DNA from: SOJA01 sp964598485 | Lineage (GTDB): Archaea > Thermoproteota > Bathyarchaeia > Bathyarchaeales > Bathycorpusculaceae | Direction: 5' to 3' | DNA: 64,000 nt | Assembly (NCBI GenBank): GCA_964598485.1 | Contig: CAZRCD010000002.1 | Location: 248,001 to 312,000 of the forward strand | Shown: positions 1 through 7,716 of the stretch, piece after piece | Layout: every line of letters starts with the position of its first letter | Numbering within the stretch: the stretch's first letter is position 1 | Notes under the pieces: model-generated | What the model was told of the DNA's origin: nothing | What the model saw: only the letters and a program-made list of their open reading frames with translations | Databases searched by the model: none | Program-made: the position numbers and the translations under genes

Positions 1-1
1 T

Positions 2-217
2 CTGTCAGCAGATAAAATTCACGTAACACTGCCGAATGAGAATGTGGATTTGGATTTTCGTGTCTTAAGTGTTGAATATTATGTTGATGGTAAGATGCAG
101 GCTTTGGAGTTGACTTTGAAGCTTGGGCGTGAAAGGCCTTTGCTTGCTGATTATTTGTATGCTTTGTGGAGTAAGACGGATAGTTTGAGTAGGCATAAGA
201 TTGCGAGGTTGGTTTGA
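2..217 (+). CDS. C-terminal end of an unidentified protein (cut by window edge)
   Basis: An open frame enters from the left edge and runs 71 codons to TGA at 215-217. It reads as mixed beta/alpha sequence with LSVEYYVDGK and a basic C-terminus ending RHKIARLV. The next gene starts three bases later, so the two are probably co-transcribed. I do not recognise the family. The alternation of short charged and hydrophobic stretches would fit a phage-structural or secreted protein, but that is a guess. Confidence 0.5.
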   Translation: MSADKIHVTLPNENVDLDFRVLSVEYYVDGKMQALELTLKLGRERPLLADYLYALWSKTDSLSRHKIARLV

Positions 218-219
218 GG

Positions 220-393
220 TTGGCGGGGGGTAAGAGGACGGTTGTTGAGATTCGAGATGATTTGCATAGGGAGATTAGGAAGTTGGCTTTGTTGAACGAT
301 CTGCGGATTTATGAGGTGGCTAATGCGATTATTGAGGAGTTTTTGAAGGATGAGGAGAGGGTGAAGGTTTTGATTAGGAGGCTGAAGCTTTAA
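220..393 (+). CDS. Small ribbon-helix-helix-like protein
   Basis: 57 residues from TTG at 220, directly after the upstream stop. The beginning, KRTVVEIRDDLHREI, has the beta strand then amphipathic helix pattern of ribbon-helix-helix DNA-binding proteins, followed by a second helix VANAIIEEFLKDEER. Its position ahead of a nucleotidyltransferase pair suggests an antitoxin-type or autorepressor role (inference). Decayed copies of the same coding sequence occur at about 1931-1980, 6075-6110 and 7211-7350, so this is the intact member of a local repeat family. Confidence 0.55.
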   Translation: MAGGKRTVVEIRDDLHREIRKLALLNDLRIYEVANAIIEEFLKDEERVKVLIRRLKL

Positions 394-417
394 ATTGAAA
401 GCGGAGCTAAGATTTGT

Positions 418-609
418 GTGGTGTGGGTGTCTGTGAGAAGGCTGAGGCCTGAGGAGAGGGTTAATCTTGCTGTTGGTATGAGTGATGTTTGTGTTCGGGT
501 TTGTGCTGATGGTGTTAGGGATGGGGATCCAAGTGTTAGTGAAGAGGAGCTTGTTGAGCGTGTTAGGGAGAGGTTGTTGTTCTCTAAGCGGTGGAGAAGT
601 GGGGTTTAG
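418..609 (+). CDS. Small partner protein of the nucleotidyltransferase, putative antitoxin
   Basis: 63 residues from GTG at 418 (GTG at 421 is also possible). It is acidic and basic helical sequence, with RLRPEERVNLAVGMSDVCVR then EEELVERVRERL near the end. It ends four bases before the probable start of the downstream nucleotidyltransferase, the tight coupling usual for antitoxin-toxin pairs. I know no named family for it, so the antitoxin role rests on size, order and spacing. The plus strand here is strikingly rich in G and T. Confidence 0.55.
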   Translation: MVWVSVRRLRPEERVNLAVGMSDVCVRVCADGVRDGDPSVSEEELVERVRERLLFSKRWRSGV

Positions 610-612
610 GCG

Positions 613-1167
613 CTGGAGAGTTTTGAAGAGTTTGTTAGAAGGCTTGTTGGTGGTTTTAACGCGGTTGGGTTAGAGTATGTGTTTACTGGGGCTTTGGCTG
701 TGAGTTATTATGGTAGGGCTCGTACGACTGTGGATGTTGATGTTGTCGTTGCAGTTGTTGACAAGGGGTGGCGGACTAAGCTTGTTTCGGCTTTAGAGAG
801 GGCTGGGTTGGTGGTTGATGAGGAAAGGGTTGATGCGGCTTTGAGGTCGGGTTATCGGATAGTTACGTTTGAGGATAGTAAGTCGCCTCTTACCGTTGAT
901 GTTATACTTTCGGATGTGAAGCTTGTAAGGAGGGCTGGAAGTATTTTGGGTTTGGCGACTTTTTATCAGACGCCTGAGAATTTGATTTTGGCTAAACTGC
1001 GGATGATTAGGGCGACTGTTCCGAGGGAGAGGGCTTTGAAGGATAGGGATGATGTGAAGGCGATTCTGAAGTTCACTAAGGTTGACATGGATTTGCTTGA
1101 GAGGCGAGCACGGGAGTGTAATACGTTGTCGATACTTGAAGGAATAATCGCTGATAAGCCTAGTTAG
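613..1167 (+). CDS. Nucleotidyltransferase of a toxin-antitoxin pair
   Basis: The core motif GALAVSYYGRARTTVDVDVVV has the Gly-Arg-x-Thr-x-Asp-x-Asp signature of minimal nucleotidyltransferases of the AbiEii/DUF6036 type, whose toxins transfer nucleotides to tRNA or other targets. The first ATG/GTG in frame, GTG 679, would cut into the conserved N-terminal helix (FEEFVRRLVGGFNAVGLEYV), so I extend to CTG at 613. The homologous start is therefore uncertain and may be a near-cognate codon. It follows the small helical gene at 418-609 with a three-base gap, supporting a two-gene toxin-antitoxin unit. Confidence 0.65.
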   Translation: MESFEEFVRRLVGGFNAVGLEYVFTGALAVSYYGRARTTVDVDVVVAVVDKGWRTKLVSALERAGLVVDEERVDAALRSGYRIVTFEDSKSPLTVDVILSDVKLVRRAGSILGLATFYQTPENLILAKLRMIRATVPRERALKDRDDVKAILKFTKVDMDLLERRARECNTLSILEGIIADKPS

Positions 1168-1217
1168 AGAGATGGATTGGCTATGAGAACAAGAATGAAG
1201 CTGGTTACTTGTGTGTT

Positions 1218-1628
1218 TTAAGGAGTCGGTATGAGGTTTAAGCCTTTGATTTTTTGGAAGTGTTCGGTGTTTCTTGTGGCTAGACTGTATCCTTTGGTTA
1301 GGGTGATTGCGCCTATCATGATGTCTCTTAATCCGATGGGTTGGCCTTGTTTTTCTAGTTCGGTGTATATGCGTCCGGCGTTTTGGGCTGATGTGAGTTC
1401 CATTTTTAGGATGATTAATCTTTTGAGCAGTGTTTTGGTTGAGGCTAGGTTTTTTTCGTGTTTTTTGGATTTGTAGGCGCCGTAGAATAGTTCGAAGGCG
1501 TTTATGGTGGTTGTGGCGAGTGTGTATCCTTTTGTTTCCATTTTGGTGAGGGAGTTGACAGTTTTTGTTTTGTTTCTGAGGAGGTCTATGAGGATGTCTG
1601 TGTCTATTACGATTCGGTTAGTTTCCAT
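1218..1628 (-). CDS. vapC: VapC-type PIN domain ribonuclease toxin
   Basis: 136 residues from ATG at 1626-1628. The N-terminus RIVIDTDILIDLLR carries the first PIN acidic residues (Asp9, Asp15), a central NAFELFYGA supplies the conserved Glu, and GLRDIMIGAI the third acidic site. VapC toxins are metal-dependent RNases that cut tRNA or rRNA when free of VapB. The reading frame extends upstream but that part overlaps the antitoxin and looks non-coding. It overlaps vapB by 22 bases, implying translational coupling. Confidence 0.85.
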   Translation of the reverse strand: METNRIVIDTDILIDLLRNKTKTVNSLTKMETKGYTLATTTINAFELFYGAYKSKKHEKNLASTKTLLKRLIILKMELTSAQNAGRIYTELEKQGQPIGLRDIMIGAITLTKGYSLATRNTEHFQKIKGLNLIPTP

Positions 1629-1861
1629 CGTTTCCAAGCCTCTTTGAGGGAAGTTTTGATTTCGACGAGTTCTTTGTCTGTGATGTCCCAAGTTCCGGCT
1701 AGGTCTGTGATTTTTGTGTTTTTTTCTTTTAGGTTGATTAGATATTTCATGGCTTCGTCTAGGGATACGGGGCGTTTCAGTCGCATTTGAAGTTCTCCTG
1801 CGATTTCTGATAGTTTGGCGTACGTTTCTTTGCTGATTTTGATGGTTTTTGTTTCAGTCAT
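1607..1861 (-). CDS. vapB: VapB-type antitoxin
   Basis: 84 residues from ATG at 1859-1861. KTIKISKETYAKLSEIAGEL is typical of archaeal antitoxins with an N-terminal swapped DNA-binding strand, followed by RPVSLDEAMKYLI and a charged C-terminal tail (KELVEIKTSLKEAWKRWK) of the kind that wraps the toxin. It precedes and overlaps vapC, the normal order. The longer open frame upstream to 2029 lacks conserved character and crosses the promoter region, so I chose the internal ATG. Confidence 0.8.
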   Translation of the reverse strand: MTETKTIKISKETYAKLSEIAGELQMRLKRPVSLDEAMKYLINLKEKNTKITDLAGTWDITDKELVEIKTSLKEAWKRWKLTES

Positions 1862-1930
1862 GGGGGACACTAAGTAGTAAAAGTGGTATAGTTCTACATT
1901 TAAACGTTTTGGAAAGGGTGAATAAGAGTG

Positions 1931-1980
1931 GGAGGATGGTTGTTGAGGTTCGGGACAACTTGCATAGGGAGCTAGGCTGA
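1931..1980 (+). pseudogene. Truncated copy of the RHH gene at 220-393
   Basis: The segment encodes RMVVEVRDNLHRELG then TGA at 1978-1980, nearly the same as the beginning of the intact gene at 220 (KRTVVEIRDDLHREI). It is a remnant limited to the N-terminal strand and first helix. It lies in the gap between the vapBC unit and the AbiEi gene. Confidence 0.5.
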
Positions 1981-2044
1981 GGTTTCTATGATCTGTATAC
2001 CTTTGACAACAAATCATATATATTGCCAAAAGTATATCGACTTC

Positions 2045-2854
2045 ATGGGATTAGAATTGAAGGTGCCGGAAAGGCTAGTGAGATACGTCACGCAGAGAGA
2101 GACGACCTCGATAGAGGATGTCATGCGGGATTTTAATGTTTCGCGGATAACCGCGAAGAACTACTTGAGTCGGCTGGCTAGAATGGAACTTGTTAAAAGA
2201 ATAGGAAGAGGCTTGTACCAACAAGGGAAGGGACCCACTGCTACCGTTGATCTCTCTCCTGAATTGTCGAAGCTCTCGAAGGTTCTTAGGGAGCATTTTC
2301 GAATGGCCGAATTGAAGGTGTGGTCTATTGGCATGCTGGCTGATTACGCTCACTACACCGTAGGTAAGGACTTGGTCTTTGTTGAAACGGATAAGGTGCT
2401 CTCTGCAAGCATACGCGATGCTCTCATAGAGAGGGGATATCATGCAGTTTTGCGTCCTGAAAATAGAGATTTTCGAGAATATGCTTACTATGACTGGAAA
2501 CCAGTATTCATCCTTGAGAGGAGGGAGGAATATGGACTTGTTAGGCTTGGGGACAGTTTCGTTCTTACACCTGAGAGGATATGGTTAGACTTGTACTACT
2601 TCATCACCAGAAAGGAATTGAGTTTTCCTCCCAGCGAACTTGGAGTCATGTTTGCAAACATGCTTCGGAGAGATGGAATAAACTTTAACCGACTGTTGAG
2701 GTATGCCCAGAGACGGAAGCTTCGAGATGAGATGATAATCTTTCTCTACAGCCTAAAGCAGTCCTCGCTCTTGTCTATACCTAGCGATATTCTCGTGGGA
2801 AGAAAAGGGGTCCTGAGAGCTATCAGAGAAATGGTGGACGGGACAAGAGAGTGA
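2045..2854 (+). CDS. AbiEi-like antitoxin and autorepressor
   Basis: 270 residues from ATG 2045. A winged helix at the N-terminus (TSIEDVMRDFNVSRITAKNYLSRLARMELVKRIGRGLYQ) is followed by a C-terminal domain of the kind seen in AbiEi, the antitoxin of type IV AbiE phage-abortive systems. AbiEi proteins repress their own promoter and neutralise the toxin without binding it. The stop codon overlaps the GTG of the downstream nucleotidyltransferase by four bases, the classic AbiE arrangement. An upstream ATG at 1988 is in frame but adds unrelated residues. Confidence 0.75.
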   Translation: MGLELKVPERLVRYVTQRETTSIEDVMRDFNVSRITAKNYLSRLARMELVKRIGRGLYQQGKGPTATVDLSPELSKLSKVLREHFRMAELKVWSIGMLADYAHYTVGKDLVFVETDKVLSASIRDALIERGYHAVLRPENRDFREYAYYDWKPVFILERREEYGLVRLGDSFVLTPERIWLDLYYFITRKELSFPPSELGVMFANMLRRDGINFNRLLRYAQRRKLRDEMIIFLYSLKQSSLLSIPSDILVGRKGVLRAIREMVDGTRE

Positions 2855-3717
2855 TTGACAAAACGAAGAGTGTAGGAACTGTAGAGACTTTTGATCCCGA
2901 GAAAGTCCATAGCCTATTGTTTGAGGGAACAATCAATAATGTAGCTAATCTGGAAAAAGCGATTTTCTGTTTAGAATACCTTGGGCAGCTTCAAGAAGAA
3001 GGGTTGGATTTCATATTCAAGGGAGGATCTGCCGTCCAGATACTGTTAGGTAACAGTTGGACTCGCCTTAGTGTCGATGTTGACATATGCACGAATGCTT
3101 CGAAAGAAGAGTTTGAGAGCATCTTAAGAAAGGTGTATGAGAAATTCGACAGTGAAGCGTTTCTGTACAGTCGTAGGGAGCGAGTTATCAGTAGTGATGT
3201 GCCCTTCTACCTCTACAGGATTGAGACGCCTGCCATCACTGATAGAAGTCGGATTATTCTGCTTGATGCTATTGGAATAAGACCTAAGATGCCGACGCAG
3301 CAGACTCCTCTAAAAGCGTTCTTTTTTGACTCTTCGGTAGAGGTTACAACGCCGACGGTTGGGGCGTTGCTTGGCGATAAGCTTTCTACGGTAGGTCCCA
3401 TTACGATAGGTCGTCCGCTGAGAGACAGCAGAAACGGTCTGGAATATGTGAAGCATTTCTGCGACATAAATCGTCTTCAGAAGTCTGACTTTTGTTTTGA
3501 AGAGTGCGCCGAATCATATCGTGAGTCAGTCGGCATTCAATCCAAAGTCAGAGGTGAACATTTCACGATGGGTGAGTGTTTCAATGATATGTTGTTTACG
3601 TGTCAGGTGGCAAGCCTACCGCAACAGGTTGGAGAACAAGTTTCCGATAAGTTGCTACAGGGAGAAACTAAGGAGAGGGCAAAAAATGAGCTTAGGATAT
3701 TAAGAGATGGTCTCTAG
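2851..3717 (+). CDS. AbiEii-like nucleotidyltransferase toxin, probably interrupted
   Basis: 288 residues from GTG 2851. LDFIFKGGSAVQILLG and SWTRLSVDVDICTNAS carry the Gly-Gly and Asp-x-Asp motifs of AbiEii-type nucleotidyltransferases; metal-bound acidic residues transfer a nucleotide to the target. The frame stops at TAG 3715-3717 but continues open without shift for another 98 codons to 4014, and the readthrough region resembles the C-terminal helical part of these toxins. I infer a nonsense mutation, or less likely TAG recoding. A truncated toxin may be inactive. Confidence 0.7.
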   Translation: MIDKTKSVGTVETFDPEKVHSLLFEGTINNVANLEKAIFCLEYLGQLQEEGLDFIFKGGSAVQILLGNSWTRLSVDVDICTNASKEEFESILRKVYEKFDSEAFLYSRRERVISSDVPFYLYRIETPAITDRSRIILLDAIGIRPKMPTQQTPLKAFFFDSSVEVTTPTVGALLGDKLSTVGPITIGRPLRDSRNGLEYVKHFCDINRLQKSDFCFEECAESYRESVGIQSKVRGEHFTMGECFNDMLFTCQVASLPQQVGEQVSDKLLQGETKERAKNELRILRDGL

Positions 3718-4014
3718 AGGTTTCGACCTTTCCTTGTTTATGGGGCGAACTATGTTTGGGATAAGCTTCGTGTCTCCGTTGCGCGAACAGCGCTTTTGAT
3801 AAAGATGATTAACGACAATGTAACAGAGGATCAGGCAAAAGCGGTTCTTAACGCCAATATTCCAATTGATAAGGAGGAGATACTGGAGCTTATCAAACGG
3901 GTCAAGACAATCCCCGAAGAAAAGCGCTGGTTTATAGTGCCGGATGAGATAGGGAATTTCCCTGAAACCCTCAAAACATGGCACGACTTTTTCTTTCTCA
4001 ATGAACTTGTTTAG
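3718..4014 (+). pseudogene. In-frame C-terminal extension of the AbiEii-like toxin beyond TAG
   Basis: These 98 codons are in the same frame as the toxin and start right after its TAG. They encode RFRPFLVYGANYVWDKLRVS followed by ARTALLIKMI, EEKRWFIVPDEI and a terminal helix. The pattern resembles the helical tail of AbiEii relatives. A separate start would be TTG 3796 or ATG 3805, but neither has a Shine-Dalgarno sequence or promoter, so a stand-alone gene is less likely than a split C-terminus. Confidence 0.5.
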
Positions 4015-4146
4015 AAAAACATAGAACTTAGAAACTAGTCCTGATGCTTAGTAGGCTCGTTTTGTTTTTGGTTTTTTGGTGGTTTAGGGTGGAGAGTTGT
4101 TTGGGGGGTGTCTTGTTTTTCGGTTTGCGGTTGGGTTATGGCTGCT

Positions 4147-4183
4147 GTTCGCTTGTGTATATATTTGTTCGCTATTAGCGAAC
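4147..4183. promoter_or_regulatory. Palindromic operator, downstream copy
   Basis: The sequence GTTCGCTATTAGCGAAC (4167-4183) is an 8-1-8 perfect inverted repeat, preceded 20 bases earlier by a half site gttcgct and an AT-rich TATA-like spacer. It overlaps the stop codon of the nucleotidyltransferase gene (4175-5011). The same arrangement stands at 5685-5723, in the same orientation, upstream of the antitoxin gene. A promoter-like operator at the 3' end of a module is unexpected. Confidence 0.6.
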
Positions 4184-5011
4184 GTGGAGCTCTGCGTCTA
4201 CAATTTGGAGAAATCGGTTGACTCGTTCGTAGGCGTCGGTTCTGGTGTCGGTTCCGATGAAGCGTGAGACGATTGAGGGGCCGATTCTTGTTAGGTTGGA
4301 GAAGGAGTTTCTGATTGCTGAGAGGCTTGATCGGATGATTGGATGTTCGATGTTGAAGCCTTTTTCTTTGATTGACTGGGCGAATGCTTCTCCTGCTCTT
4401 TGCGGGTTTCCTTTGTAGAAGCCCGTTACGGCGTATATGTCGTAGTAGTCTTTGTCTTTTAATCTGCCCAGCAATGCTTGTCCCTTCATTGAAAGACAAC
4501 CAACTATATCAGCTACGTTTGCTGGGGTGCTGGCTTCTCCGTTTCTTGGGATGGTTGCTTCAATGTTCTCTTGATAGTTGAAGTCGAATACGATGCTGGA
4601 GCCTTCGATTAGGCAGGCTTTCAGGTCTTTTTGGACTTCGATGAGCCGTTCCTTTTCTATGGTCTCAGTGACAGCGTGCGGTTCTGTTAGGAAGTCTAAA
4701 TGAATTGTGTATTCTCGGTTTGTTTTGGGTGAGGTTAAGGTTCGTTTGAATCTGAAGATGTTAGGTGTCTGTTGGTATCCCAGATTCTTGATTATGTTTT
4801 GTATGCTCTGGTATTTCACGATGATTGAGGGGTGGAGTACGAGGTCTATATCTCCAGAACCGCAATGGTTAAAGTGGTTACGGGTTAGGAAGTAGGGTGC
4901 CCATCCTCCTGCGAGGACGATGTCTTGTCGGTATCCGCTTAAGGAGAGTAGTAGTTCGACTAGGGCGCCTTTTGAGGTTTCAGTTAGGTCTCTATCATAC
5001 ATGTGGGGCAC
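4175..5011 (-). CDS. Nucleotidyltransferase toxin of a second AbiE-like module
   Basis: 278 residues. IVLAGGWAPYFL gives the Gly35-Gly36 pair and GSGDIDLVLH the catalytic Asp54-x-Asp56 of the nucleotidyltransferase superfamily; a helical C-terminal half follows (KDYYDIYAV recurs in AbiEii relatives). The gene overlaps the upstream winged-helix gene by 17 bases. ATG at 5002 is an alternative start. It differs clearly in sequence from the toxin at 2851, so this is an independent module and not a recent duplicate. Confidence 0.75.
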   Translation of the reverse strand: MPHMYDRDLTETSKGALVELLLSLSGYRQDIVLAGGWAPYFLTRNHFNHCGSGDIDLVLHPSIIVKYQSIQNIIKNLGYQQTPNIFRFKRTLTSPKTNREYTIHLDFLTEPHAVTETIEKERLIEVQKDLKACLIEGSSIVFDFNYQENIEATIPRNGEASTPANVADIVGCLSMKGQALLGRLKDKDYYDIYAVTGFYKGNPQRAGEAFAQSIKEKGFNIEHPIIRSSLSAIRNSFSNLTRIGPSIVSRFIGTDTRTDAYERVNRFLQIVDAELHVR

Positions 5012-5675
5012 CTGTTAGGATTTTGCTCCATTTTTTTTCGATGATAGTGTATAGTTGTTGGGCGGCTTCTTCTCCTCTGGCGGGGTAGTTGAAGAGGTCG
5101 ACGAATAGTTGTATGTTGGACACTACTTTTAGTCCTTGGATTAGTTTTGAGCCGTAGAAGACTCCTTTGTCGTATGGGATTACCATTCTGATGTTGCCAG
5201 TTCCTGCTGTTGGTTTGATGTTGAGGTGTTGAGAGAGGTTTTTTGCTTTTTTTCGGTTTTCTATGTATAGATGAATGTTAATGGGTCTTACGTAGGGTGA
5301 TACGAGCCACGCTCCTGCAAGCGAGGTGAGGGCGTATTTTTCGTTTTTGAGTTTTTCTTTGATTTCGGTTAGGAAAGCGTCGATTTCTTGTTCGAATGTG
5401 TAGTAGTCTAGGAATTGGTTGTTGTGGTCGTATTGGTGGAAGGCTGCCCATCGTCTTAGTAAGGTTGAAGGGTTCAGTAAGACTAGTTTGTGTCTTTTGT
5501 TTCTTTCGATGTATTTCATTTCTATTAGAGTTGCTAGGACAGCGTGGGTATATCCAACAGAGGTATCGGCTTCTTTGGCGATTTGGCGGATGGTCCACTC
5601 TCTGCCTACGTTTACGAGTAGGCATCTGATGACTCTGGATGCTTTGGGTTCGAATATGTTATGTACTAGACGCAT
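4995..5675 (-). CDS. Winged-helix AbiEi-like antitoxin of the second module
   Basis: 226 residues from ATG 5675. The N-terminal helix-turn-helix TIRQIAKEADTSVGYTHAVLATL is followed by WAAFHQYDHNN and a C-terminal region shared with AbiEi/DUF-type type IV antitoxins. The gene starts 10 bases from a half operator and 32 bases from the palindrome at 5707-5723, which straddles an AT-rich TATA-like element (tataatatataaat); autorepression through this site is therefore likely (inference). Confidence 0.7.
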   Translation of the reverse strand: MRLVHNIFEPKASRVIRCLLVNVGREWTIRQIAKEADTSVGYTHAVLATLIEMKYIERNKRHKLVLLNPSTLLRRWAAFHQYDHNNQFLDYYTFEQEIDAFLTEIKEKLKNEKYALTSLAGAWLVSPYVRPINIHLYIENRKKAKNLSQHLNIKPTAGTGNIRMVIPYDKGVFYGSKLIQGLKVVSNIQLFVDLFNYPARGEEAAQQLYTIIEKKWSKILTGAPHV

Positions 5676-5684
5676 AGCATTTTA

Positions 5685-5723
5685 CTGTTCGCTATAATAT
5701 ATAAATGTTCGCTATTAGCGAAC
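5685..5723 (-). promoter_or_regulatory. Promoter and palindromic operator of the second AbiE-like module
   Basis: A half site gttcgctat, the AT-rich element aatatataaat and a full palindrome GTTCGCTATTAGCGAAC (5707-5723) lie just upstream of the antitoxin start. The TATA-like element sits between the two binding sites, which would let a bound repressor block TBP. The full palindrome is repeated exactly at 4167-4183. Confidence 0.65.
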
Positions 5724-6213
5724 AGGTGTCGAAAGATAGGTTTAAGATGTATTGTGGGATTTTGGTTTTGGTTGGGTGGTGGGTCTGGTTTCTTCTTGTG
5801 TTTCTCTTTTTAGGGGGTTGGGTTTTGGTTTCTCTTTTTTCTATGCTTTCTGGTTATGGGTTGCCAGAATTTTCTTAGGGTTGATGTCCTTTTTAGTGGT
5901 AGGTGTTGTGTTTTTGTGTTGGTTTTTCTGTATATGATGGCTTGTATTTGTATTGGTAATTTCATGCTAGGAAAAGGGACTATAATGAATGGTATATGAA
6001 AGTTTCGCGAGTAAACGGTGAAAAGGGAGTATGCCGGGAGAAATCTCCGCTTGGCTGGAGGAATTTTAAAAGTAGAGGAACGGTTGTTGATGTTTATGGA
6101 GAATCGGACTTTTCTCGCGCGTTTTACTTTGGCAGTTATCGGTGGTTTCACCGAATGCCGAATCAAGATTAATATAGGATGGGCAATATATTCTGGGTTT
6201 TGGTAGAGTAAAG
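5724..6213. other. Gene-poor stretch with decayed repeats
   Basis: No convincing gene is seen in these 490 bases; a hydrophobic frame at 5752-5937 looks like a product of the G/T-rich composition. A fragment around 6031-6110 (gggagaaatctccgcttggc and following) recurs at about 7188-7260 and includes a remnant of the RHH gene start. The end holds a TATA-like caatatattc about 25 bases before the next gene. Confidence 0.5.
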
Positions 6214-7026
6214 ATGGAAAGGAAAGGGAAGATGCCACACAGAAAAGAACGTTTGACTTTTTCGCATTTACAGCGGATTTTGGATTTGCTGACTGCCAAG
6301 TCAATAATGACGCCTTGCAACGAATTCTTTTTTTGCCAACCTGACCAGAAAATCTCTGATGCCCGACGCTTGCTCGGAGACAAAAAGTTTAGTGCAGCCC
6401 CACTTCATGATGTCGATATTCATCGATACGTAACACTTAAGAAGTTGGAAAAAACCAAAGATGACGCAACCCGTTGCGAAGATGTAGCCGACGAAATTAC
6501 TGTTCGCGATGTGGCTACCGGAGACACAAACATCAAGAACCTTTTAGAGATTTTCTTTGAGAGAAAAGATCCTGTTCCGCTATTTGTTCTTGAACGTAAC
6601 TCGATCACAGGTCTGATTACAGGTGCAGATTTGGATAAGATCGCTGTCAAAGTGTTCTTCTTCGTCTTGATATCTGCGTTGGAGTCTTTGTTGCTCGATA
6701 TCATTGGAGACAACTATAAGAAATACAAAGAATGTCTCACGAATCCAAGAGAAGTAGAAGGAAGATATGGAAGATGTAAGGGGCAACTTGTGGGCCTAGA
6801 AGAACATCACTATCTGATGACTAAGGAGATCTTTGAAATTGTCTGGGGCTCTGATATTGGAAAAATAATGAATGTAAAAGATGAGAAGGAACTCAAAGCT
6901 TTGAGAAAGTTCAGGAATAGGGTGGCTCATGGAAACTATATTATCGTCAAAGATGACGATGTGAAGGATTTGAAACGAAAGTATGATAGGATTTGTGAGT
7001 TTATTCATGTCCTCGAAAGGTACTGA
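6214..7026 (+). CDS. CBS-pair protein fused to a HEPN-like domain
   Basis: 270 residues. The first half (about 25-150) has two CBS-type units: LTAKSIMTPCNEFF and ITVRDVATGD openings, each with a following strand-helix, and PVPLFVLERNSITGLITGAD. CBS pairs bind adenosine nucleotides. The second half is helical and ends with KFRNRVAHGNY, whose Arg-x4-His (about Arg234 to His239) is the HEPN ribonuclease motif. I infer a nucleotide-sensing HEPN RNase, perhaps a defence effector. It stands alone with its own promoter, just upstream of the modification island. Confidence 0.65.
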   Translation: MERKGKMPHRKERLTFSHLQRILDLLTAKSIMTPCNEFFFCQPDQKISDARRLLGDKKFSAAPLHDVDIHRYVTLKKLEKTKDDATRCEDVADEITVRDVATGDTNIKNLLEIFFERKDPVPLFVLERNSITGLITGADLDKIAVKVFFFVLISALESLLLDIIGDNYKKYKECLTNPREVEGRYGRCKGQLVGLEEHHYLMTKEIFEIVWGSDIGKIMNVKDEKELKALRKFRNRVAHGNYIIVKDDDVKDLKRKYDRICEFIHVLERY

Positions 7027-7397
7027 AAAGGCGTTCCATAGGCCTAACTGAAATTCTGGTATGAGCGACACGTTTTTCCTCTTCATCATACAACTTAGTT
7101 TCAAGTGTTTACATAAACAGTCAGTTCGCAACGCCATATAGTTTTCTGATTCAGCAGGCACGCTTTAACAGAAAAACGAGATGTGTGGGGGAGAAGTCTC
7201 CGCTTGGCTGGGGGATTTGAAGAGTAGAAGGATAGTTGTTGAGGTTTGTGATGACTTGTGTAGGGAGATTAGGATAATTGGCGTTGTTGAACGATCCCGG
7301 AGGATATACGAGTTGAAAACGCGCTTAGTTTAGGGTTTGAGAATTTACTAGAAGGCGTCAACTAATTATTTATACGTGGTTATACGCATCATTATGT
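7027..7397 (+). pseudogene. Spacer with a decayed copy of the RHH gene
   Basis: From about 7188 the sequence repeats the unit found at 6031 (gagaagtctccgcttggctg), followed at 7211-7350 by a frame encoding SRRIVVEVCDDLCREIR and a degenerate remainder related to the gene at 220-393. No start or intact frame remains. A TATA-like ttatttatac at about 7366-7375 serves the gene starting at 7398. Confidence 0.5.
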
Positions 7398-7715
7398 ATG
7401 CAAACCAAAACCAAACTTACATTAAGCGTAGACGAAAAAATATTGAGTGAAGCTAAAAAAACAGCTGAGGAAAAACACATTCCACTTTCTCGAGTTGTTG
7501 AAAACTTTCTGGAGTTCTTTGCTAATCCCAAGGTTTACTGCTTTAAATGCGGTGAAAAAGTTGATTCAGCAAATTCTGAACTTTGCCCAAAATGTGGATG
7601 GCTTGTCTGTCCAAACTGCAAAGCGTGTAGGTGTGGATTAGACGAAGAAACAGCTGTAGCCGTTTTCTACATGAGAAGGGTTTACGAAGATCTGTTGACT
7701 GGGAGAGTGAAATAA
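7398..7715 (+). CDS. RHH and zinc-ribbon protein, putative regulator
   Basis: 105 residues. The N-terminus KLTLSVDEKILSEAKKTAEE with HIPLSRVVENFLEFF is a ribbon-helix-helix-type fold, followed by zinc-binding CFKCGEKV and CPKCGWLVCPNCKACRCG (at least seven cysteines). This looks like a transcription factor with a metal-stabilised tail. It begins about 25 bases after a TATA-like element, so its mRNA may be leaderless. It ends one base before the transporter gene, so it probably heads that operon. Confidence 0.65.
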   Translation: MQTKTKLTLSVDEKILSEAKKTAEEKHIPLSRVVENFLEFFANPKVYCFKCGEKVDSANSELCPKCGWLVCPNCKACRCGLDEETAVAVFYMRRVYEDLLTGRVK

Positions 7716-7716
7716 C

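Noticed and set aside
5752..5937. Hydrophobic frame of 61 codons
   Set aside because: Reflects T-rich sequence; no start signal and no recognisable pattern.
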